A stretch of 6,104 nt of DNA from an uncultured Rubrivivax sp. GTDB taxonomy: Bacteria; Pseudomonadota; Gammaproteobacteria; Burkholderiales; Burkholderiaceae_C. This document shows positions 1-4,535 of this stretch, one piece after another. The notes below the pieces were generated by a model. That model saw only the letters and a program-made list of their open reading frames with translations, searched no databases and was not told where the DNA came from. The stretch covers positions 1 to 6,104 of the forward strand of contig CALBTN010000454.1 of the NCBI GenBank assembly GCA_937967345.1. The letters are read 5' to 3'. The position numbers were made by a program, and so were the translations under genes. Positions within the stretch are counted from its first letter, which is position 1, and the number at the start of each line of letters is the position of its first letter.

Positions 1-1642
1 TGATGTCGAGGATCTTCTTGCCCGCGCCCGAGGTGCTGGTGACGATCATGTCCATCTCGCCCAGCAGGCTGTCGTAGTCGGTCGAGCACACCACGTTGGC
101 GTCCGGCGTGTCCTCGAGGATCGACGCCTTCAACTGCTCGAGCTTGGCCATGTTGCGTCCAGCGATCACCACCTCCTCGAAGGCCATCGCCAGCAGCCGC
201 GCCGACACCGAGCCGATCGAGCCGCTGGCACCGATGACCATGGTGCGCGCTTTCACGCGCTCGCCCTTTGCCGGCACCGGCACCAGGCCCATGCGGCGCA
301 TCGCGTCGTTCGCGGCCCACAGCGCACCCGAGGCCGAATAGCTGTTGCCGGTGGTGACCGGCAGCGGCGCCCGCTTCGCCACGGTGACCCCGGCGTCGCC
401 CACCACCTTGGTGAACGCGCCCAACCCGATCATCTGCGCGCCCATCTCCTTGGCCATGTCGGCCGCGGCCAGCAGCCGGCGGTAGGTGAACTCGGGCGGG
501 TGCGCCAGCATCTCCTTGGGCGTGCCGCCGATGGTGATCAGCCAGCCCTCGGTCTCGGCGCCGGTGGGCGACACGATGTTCTCCATCTTGCAGTAGACCA
601 TCGGCGGCAGGTGCGCGGCCAGCGACTCGACCTTGTCCATCACGAACTTCGGCGTCGCCTTGGGCACCGAGAAGCCCATCTTGATGAAGTCCTGGCTCAG
701 CGGGTGCACGACGAAGGCAAAGCGGCGGATGTTGCGGAAGTGACCGGTCGGGTGCAGCAACTGCGGCTTCAGGTCGAGCTCGGCGATGATCTCCTTGAAG
801 TCGTCGTCGGACACCTCGTTGGCGCCGCACTCCAGGTGCGCCAGCATCATCGCTTCGAGCGTGGCCACGCCCACCACCTGGTCGAACAGCTTGGGCGACA
901 CGTCGATCACCAGGTTGACCTTGCACCGCTTGTAGAAGGCCAGCTGGTCGCTGTGCACTGCCGAGGTGATCAGCGTCTTGCCCTCGAGGTTTTCCACCGA
1001 GCCGACCGACTTGATCTCATCGAAGGTGCCGACCACCACGTGCGCCTTGCCCATCGCGTTGGCCACGCGCATCTTCTTCAGCCGCGGCAGCGCCTTTTCC
1101 AGCAGCCGCAGCGGCTTGGCGCCGGCGACGACCTCCTTGCCGCGCGCATACAGCTCGAGTTGCGACATCGAGGTCAGCAGCAGCGGCGCGCCGGTCTGGA
1201 ACACCGGGTCGGCGAAGCTCAGGTTGTCGGTGTAGTCGGCCAGCGCGCACGCGATCTCGTAGTTGCGCATGCCGGACATGAACAGCACGCGGTTGTTGTT
1301 GAAGTAGTTGCCGAGCTCGCGCTGCACGTAGCGCACCGCGTCGACCTGCAGCAGCCGGCGCAGCGTGGCGCCGGTGGTCACCGGCACCCGGGTGACCACT
1401 TTGGTGAGCTTTTCGGTGTCGCGGTTGACGATGGTGCGCAGCCCCACCTGGTAGTGATCCGAGGTCTCGCCCACGCCGATCGCGTCGGCATTCGCCTGCT
1501 GGCGGCGCAACAGCTCCCACGCCTTGCGGTGGTCGCCGTCGGTGCCCATGCGCTTGACCTGGAACCGTTCACCCAGGAAGTCGGTTTCCAGCGTGAAATC
1601 GTGCTTCGACGCGCCAAGCGTCACCGTCACCACATTCTTCAT
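1..1642 (-). CDS. Acyl-ACP reductase-like NAD(P)-binding dehydrogenase, two-domain, 3' end missing
   Basis: An open frame of 547 codons runs from an ATG at 1642 through the left edge, so the C-terminus is missing. I chose 1642 (MKNVVTVTLGASKHDF) over the ATG at 1648 because an AGG lies 7 bases upstream of it. Seen: a Rossmann dinucleotide-binding loop GASGSIGS at residues 471-478, followed by VVIAGRN and by TSTSGAG near the edge; GLGAFTKVVGDAG at 406-418; VTTGNSYSASGAL at 429-441; HPLS at 313-316. The order 'LGxFT..., TTGN(S/T)..., GA(S/T)G(S/D)IGS' matches the layout of cyanobacterial long-chain acyl-ACP reductase (AAR), which reduces fatty acyl-ACP to fatty aldehyde. The catalytic Cys region of AAR would lie beyond the edge, so activity cannot be judged. 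Residues 1 to about 300 are an additional domain I do not recognise; it contains a second VTTG (VPVTTGATLRRLL). It lies downstream of, and in the same operon as, an alcohol dehydrogenase. It could instead be a shikimate-dehydrogenase-like or other short-substrate dehydrogenase. The dehydrogenase fold is firm; the substrate is inferred. Confidence 0.72.
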   Translation of the reverse strand, partial: MKNVVTVTLGASKHDFTLETDFLGERFQVKRMGTDGDHRKAWELLRRQQANADAIGVGETSDHYQVGLRTIVNRDTEKLTKVVTRVPVTTGATLRRLLQVDAVRYVQRELGNYFNNNRVLFMSGMRNYEIACALADYTDNLSFADPVFQTGAPLLLTSMSQLELYARGKEVVAGAKPLRLLEKALPRLKKMRVANAMGKAHVVVGTFDEIKSVGSVENLEGKTLITSAVHSDQLAFYKRCKVNLVIDVSPKLFDQVVGVATLEAMMLAHLECGANEVSDDDFKEIIAELDLKPQLLHPTGHFRNIRRFAFVVHPLSQDFIKMGFSVPKATPKFVMDKVESLAAHLPPMVYCKMENIVSPTGAETEGWLITIGGTPKEMLAHPPEFTYRRLLAAADMAKEMGAQMIGLGAFTKVVGDAGVTVAKRAPLPVTTGNSYSASGALWAANDAMRRMGLVPVPAKGERVKARTMVIGASGSIGSVSARLLAMAFEEVVIAGRNMAKLEQLKASILEDTPDANVVCSTDYDSLLGEMDMIVTSTSGAGKKILDI

Positions 1643-1684
1643 GGTCATGCCTACGGGTTGGGTTGGGGGATGAAGCCTGCAGCG
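1643..1684 (-). promoter_or_regulatory. Operon spacer with weak RBS for the AAR-like gene
   Basis: This short gap separates the stop codon of the alcohol dehydrogenase (TGA, 1687-1685) from the start of the AAR-like gene. On the coding strand it carries a C-rich run (CCCCCAACCCAACCC, 1669-1655) and then a minimal Shine-Dalgarno AGG at 1652-1650, 7 bases before the ATG at 1642. I see no promoter or T-tracted terminator, so the two genes are probably cotranscribed. The weak ribosome binding site suggests that the second gene may be translated less efficiently than the first, or through ribosomes arriving from upstream. Confidence 0.45.
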
Positions 1685-3019
1685 TCAGGCCTTGGAGCTC
1701 GCGCCGCGCCGCGGCTTGGCCGCCGCGCCAGCGTTGCGCGTTGATTTGGTCGAAGTCTTGCGCGCAGCCTTGGCCGGCGCGCGCGGCGCGGCCTCGGGCG
1801 GCAGCACCTGGCGGATCAACGCCTCGCACTGCCGTTGCGTCATGTATCGCGGCACCGGGTAGGTGTTGCCTTCGGCGCAGGCCGCCTTGGCCAGCGCCGG
1901 GATGTCGTCGTCCTGCAGCGCCGCCAGGTGGCGCGGGATGCCCAGGTCGTCGTTCAAGCGCTGCACCGCATCGATGAACTTGTCGGCCAGGACCTCGTCG
2001 GCTTCGCCTTCTTCACCGGCGTGGGCCCGCAGCGCCAGCTGCGCCAGCTGCGCGGTGACGGCGCTGGCCGAATAGCGCAGCACGTGCGGCAGCAAGATGG
2101 CGTTGGCCAGCCCGTGCGGCGTGTGATACAGCCCGCCCAACTGGTGCGCGATGGCATGCACGTAGCCGACGTTGGCGCGGGTGAACGCGAAGCCGGCGTA
2201 GGTCGACGCCAACGCCATCTTCTCGCGCGCTTGCAGGTTGCCGCCGTCGCGGTAAGCGGTGCGCAGGTTGTCGAAGATCATCCCGACCGCCGACAGCGCC
2301 ATGCCGTTGGAGTACTCGGTGGTCCAGCGGCCGATGAAGGCCTCGATCGCATGCGTCAGCGCGTCGATGCCGGTGGCCGCCGTGATGGCCGGCGGCAGGC
2401 CGACCATCAGCGACGGGTCGAGTGCCGCCATCTTCGGCACCAGCCGCGGATCGATGATCGTCAGCTTGGCCTGGTTGTCGGGGTCGGCGATGACCGCGGC
2501 CACCGTCACCTCCGAGCCGGTGCCGGCGGTGGTCGGCACCGCATAGATGCGCACCGGGCTGCGAAACAGCGCGCGCAGGTAGCCGGCCAGCGCGCGCAGC
2601 GGCTTGCCGGTGGCGATGGCCACCGCGATCGCCTTGGACGCGTCCATCGCCGAGCCGCCGCCGAAGGCGACGATGGCGTCGCAGCCGTGCTCGCGGTAGA
2701 ACTCGATGCCGCGCTCGATCAGCGGAATCGGCGCGTCCGGCGTGATCTCGTCGAACACCACGAACTGCGCGCCGCCGGCCTCCAGCGCGTCGGTCAGCGG
2801 CTGCAGCAGCCCGAGCTTGGCGATGACCGGGTCGGTGACGATCAGGATCTTGTGGTGGCCGAAGCCGGCCACCGCCTGGCCCAGTCGGGCGCTCGACCCG
2901 GGGCCCACCAGCAGCGTGGGCTGCGGAATCGGGATGAACGGCGTCAGCTTGCTGGCGCCCTTCATCAGCACTTCTTGGCCCGCCGCGCGAGCCGACTCGG
3001 GGATGTACTTCAGGAACAC
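1685..3019 (-). CDS. Iron-containing (group III) alcohol dehydrogenase
   Basis: A 444-residue protein of the Fe-ADH family, which interconverts alcohols and aldehydes with NAD(P)(H) in the cytoplasm. Seen: GGGSAMD at 120-126 (nucleotide-binding loop), PTTAGTGSE at 162-170, and GIDALTHAIEA at 217-227, which gives metal ligands D219 and H223. HAIAHQLGGLYHTPHG at 288-303 supplies H288 and H302, with the 14-residue spacing of the FucO ligands H263 and H277; H292 matches the conserved extra His. The catalytic core is therefore complete. The start is a GTG (VFLKYIPESA) because AGGAGA sits 7 bases upstream; an ATG at 3121 extends the frame by 34 residues that look like non-coding leader. The family is usually about 380-400 residues. 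The excess is an N-terminal lead-in of about 35 residues (SKLTPFIPIPQPTLLVGPG) and a basic Ala/Lys/Arg tail at 413-444. It is first in an operon with the AAR-like gene, which suggests an aldehyde/alcohol pathway, perhaps long-chain. Substrate and in vivo direction cannot be read from the sequence. Confidence 0.93.
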   Translation of the reverse strand: MFLKYIPESARAAGQEVLMKGASKLTPFIPIPQPTLLVGPGSSARLGQAVAGFGHHKILIVTDPVIAKLGLLQPLTDALEAGGAQFVVFDEITPDAPIPLIERGIEFYREHGCDAIVAFGGGSAMDASKAIAVAIATGKPLRALAGYLRALFRSPVRIYAVPTTAGTGSEVTVAAVIADPDNQAKLTIIDPRLVPKMAALDPSLMVGLPPAITAATGIDALTHAIEAFIGRWTTEYSNGMALSAVGMIFDNLRTAYRDGGNLQAREKMALASTYAGFAFTRANVGYVHAIAHQLGGLYHTPHGLANAILLPHVLRYSASAVTAQLAQLALRAHAGEEGEADEVLADKFIDAVQRLNDDLGIPRHLAALQDDDIPALAKAACAEGNTYPVPRYMTQRQCEALIRQVLPPEAAPRAPAKAARKTSTKSTRNAGAAAKPRRGASSKA

Positions 3020-3025
3020 TCGAGA

Positions 3026-3031
3026 TCTCCT
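3026..3031 (-). promoter_or_regulatory. Shine-Dalgarno site of the alcohol dehydrogenase
   Basis: On the minus strand the sequence reads AGGAGA and then seven bases (counted from AGGAG) to a GTG at 3019. This near-perfect Shine-Dalgarno at ideal spacing decides the GTG start against the upstream ATG at 3121 and the in-frame ATG at 2965. It overlaps the 8-base palindrome GAGATCTC (3022-3029). Confidence 0.85.
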
Positions 3032-3210
3032 GCGTTCTTGGGGCAGCGGGCGGCAAGGGGTTTCGGGTCGCCGGCCGCGCGATCCCAATTCTGCATGAAG
3101 CTGCGCACCGCACCGGCGCAATCGCTACCCGTGTTCACCCCAGGCTGGCGCGCCGGATGCCAGCGGTGCGCTTGGCGGGATTTGTTCGCGCTGCGCGCGC
3201 GGCCGATGGC

Positions 3211-3237
3211 TTGCGATCGCGGGTTGCCACCTATGCT
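3211..3237 (+). promoter_or_regulatory. Possible weak sigma-70-like promoter for the response regulator
   Basis: TTGCGA (3211-3216) and TATGCT (3232-3237) are separated by 15 bases and would start transcription about 25 bases before the ATG at 3268. The spacing is short and both boxes deviate from consensus, so this is a candidate only. The -35 box overlaps the palindrome GCGATCGC (3213-3220). Confidence 0.2.
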
Positions 3238-3267
3238 TGCCGCCATTGCGGCGCCGATCTTCCAGCG

Positions 3268-4494
3268 ATGAGCGAAATACTTCTTGGGCTGCTGGCCGTG
3301 ACGGCCGTGGGTGTGTTGATCGACCGCTACCTGCGCCGGCGCCGCGGCGCGGCGCGGCGGGCGCTCGAAGCCCACGCTGCGCTTGCGCAGGCGCAGGCAG
3401 CGCGCGCACCCGTCGAGGCGCAGCCTGAGGTCGTGCCGCAAGCGCCGGTCGCGGTCGAGCCACAGGGCGCGCGCGGCGCTGCCGAGGCGTTGCCGCTGGA
3501 GCCCGAACCGCAAGCCGCGCAACGCGCCGAAGCCCAGCGGCTGCAGGCCGAACGAGCCGAACAAGCCGAACGAGCCGAGCGCGAACGCCTGGCTGCGGCC
3601 GAGGCGGTCGCACAGCATGCGCGGCTGCAGGCGCAGCGCCTCGAGGCCGAGCGCCTCGAGGCCGAGCGCGAGGCTGCGGCGCGGGCCGAAGCCGAAAGGC
3701 TCGAAGCGCAACGAGCGCAAGCGCAGCGCGCCGCCGCCGAGCGCGCTGAAGTTGAACGCATCGCCGCTGAACGTGCTGAGGCCGAACGCATCGAGGCCGC
3801 ACGCATCGAGGCCGAGCGCGAAGCCGCGGCGCGGGCCGAGGCCGAACGGCTCGAAGCGCAGCGCGCTGCCGCCGAGCGCGCCGAAGCGCAACGCATCGCC
3901 GCCGAACGCCTGGCGCTCCAGCGCGCCGAAGCCGAACGCGTGCAGGCCGAGCGCGCCGAAGCCGAGCGCCTTGCGGCCGCGCAAGCCGAGCGCGAACGGC
4001 TGGTGGCTGCCGAACAGGCCGCGGCACGCCGGCGTCTGGCCGCTCAGCGTTCGATGCCGCCGGTGCCGCCGCCGCCCGCGCCGCAGCCCGGTGCCACGAC
4101 GCGGGTGCTGGTTGCCGACGATTCGAAGGTCGTGCGCATCAAGACCGGCCGCCTGCTGGCGCAGCACCAGTTCCAGGTGGATTACGCGGTCGACGGTCTC
4201 GATGCGTTGCGGCAGTTGCAGGACCGCGCGCCCGATCTGGTGATCACCGACGTCGAGATGCCAGGCATGGACGGCTTCGAGTTGACGCGCCACATCCGCG
4301 CTGACGCGCGCACCGCGCAGCTGCCGGTGATCATGATCACCGCCGCCGACGAACGGCACCGCGACCAGGCCGAGGCGGCCGGCGTCAGCGTGCTGCTCGG
4401 CAAGCCCTACGCCGACGAGGAGCTGCTCGCGCAGCTGCGCCGCGCGCTGGGCCAGCCCGCCGACACCCAAGGCCGCAGCGCCACACCGGCCTGA
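3268..4494 (+). CDS. Membrane-anchored response regulator: TM segment, long TolA-like helix, C-terminal receiver domain
   Basis: A 408-residue protein. Seen in order: a hydrophobic segment at about 4-19 (ILLGLLAVTAVGVLI) followed by RYLRRRRG, which by the positive-inside rule keeps the rest cytoplasmic; a Pro-rich stretch at about 48-81; an uninterrupted Ala/Glu/Arg/Gln helix at about 83-261 without Pro or Gly; a Pro-rich hinge at 263-274; and a receiver domain at about 278-400. The receiver is complete: acidic pair D284/D285, phosphoacceptor D328 in VITDVEMPGMDG, T358 in IMITA, and K379 in LGKPY. No output domain follows, so signalling should be through protein contacts, as in CheY-like single-domain regulators. 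LGKPYADEELL resembles receivers that end CheA/ChpA/PilL-type hybrid kinases, hinting at a chemosensory or type IV pilus pathway; this is inference. I prefer the ATG at 3268 because it places the membrane segment at the N-terminus, although the upstream Shine-Dalgarno is poor; an in-frame ATG at 3157 would add 37 unlikely residues. No kinase gene is adjacent. Confidence 0.85.
   Translation: MSEILLGLLAVTAVGVLIDRYLRRRRGAARRALEAHAALAQAQAARAPVEAQPEVVPQAPVAVEPQGARGAAEALPLEPEPQAAQRAEAQRLQAERAEQAERAERERLAAAEAVAQHARLQAQRLEAERLEAEREAAARAEAERLEAQRAQAQRAAAERAEVERIAAERAEAERIEAARIEAEREAAARAEAERLEAQRAAAERAEAQRIAAERLALQRAEAERVQAERAEAERLAAAQAERERLVAAEQAAARRRLAAQRSMPPVPPPPAPQPGATTRVLVADDSKVVRIKTGRLLAQHQFQVDYAVDGLDALRQLQDRAPDLVITDVEMPGMDGFELTRHIRADARTAQLPVIMITAADERHRDQAEAAGVSVLLGKPYADEELLAQLRRALGQPADTQGRSATPA
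3514..4050 (+). repeat. Low-complexity GCCGAGCGC-type coding repeat encoding the A/E/R helix
   Basis: Degenerate nine-base units of the form GCC GAG CGC, encoding A-E-R, A-E-A or similar triplets, fill this stretch. Synonymous differences (GAA/GAG, CGC/CGA, GCC/GCG) show that the protein pattern is conserved more than the DNA. The repeat also creates long but meaningless open frames on the opposite strand. Confidence 0.8.
3661..3960 (+). repeat. Tandem duplication of a 150-base (50-residue) unit inside the coil
   Basis: Unit 1 (3661-3810) and unit 2 (3811-3960) both begin with the same 19-residue string AEREAAARAEAERLEAQRA. Over the first 51 bases the two copies differ at only five positions, and three of those are synonymous third-position changes. 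The remainder diverges but keeps the A/E/R pattern. This looks like an in-frame tandem duplication that lengthened the helix. Confidence 0.6.
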
Positions 4495-4531
4495 CGCGTC
4501 GCAGCGAGCCGCGCGGCCCGCGATGCGAGGC
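4489..4531. terminator. Possible bidirectional hairpin in the convergent gap
   Basis: An imperfect stem pairs GCCT (4489-4492) with AGGC (4528-4531), then CGC with GCG, and TCGC with GCGA (4520-4523), with a two-base bulge and one G-T pair. The loop contains the palindrome GCCGCGCGGC (4508-4517). It overlaps the stop codon of the response regulator and lies three bases or more from the Hsp70 stop codon. No T-run follows on either strand, so it is not a classical intrinsic terminator; it may serve as a 3'-end stabiliser or may be chance in GC-rich DNA. Confidence 0.3.
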
Positions 4532-4535
4532 CCGA

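Larger units (their letters stand above)
3020..3267. other. Divergent intergenic region between alcohol dehydrogenase and membrane response regulator
   Basis: These 248 bases should hold the promoters of both the leftward dehydrogenase operon and the rightward response regulator. Apart from the dehydrogenase ribosome binding site, little is recognisable. I see no good sigma-70 pair on the minus strand, no clear operator-sized inverted repeat and no small gene. An open frame in phase with the response regulator extends back to an ATG at 3157, but the 37 extra residues precede a textbook membrane anchor and neither candidate start has a good Shine-Dalgarno. Confidence 0.6.

Noticed and set aside
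1675..1690. GCCTG / CAGGC inverted repeat at the alcohol dehydrogenase stop codon, considered as a terminator
   Set aside because: The stem has only five base pairs with a six-base loop and no T-run, and the next gene starts within about 42 bases.
500..1744. A 414-codon His/Arg/Gln-rich open frame on the plus strand
   Set aside because: It is an antisense shadow of the AAR-like gene, whose frame on the minus strand shows Rossmann and AAR-like motifs.
3019..3028. Adjacent CTCGAG and AGATCT restriction-type palindromes, considered as a cloning scar or an operator
   Set aside because: They are short, overlap the natural start codon and Shine-Dalgarno, and the flanking sequence continues in normal native style.
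3157..3267. An N-terminal extension of the response regulator from an ATG at 3157
   Set aside because: The 37 extra residues are Arg/Ala-rich and would place the membrane segment internally; no good ribosome binding site precedes that ATG.
1835..3271. A 478-codon open frame on the plus strand opposite the alcohol dehydrogenase
   Set aside because: It is rich in Arg, Gln, His and Val without domain logic, whereas the minus strand encodes an intact Fe-ADH with all motifs.
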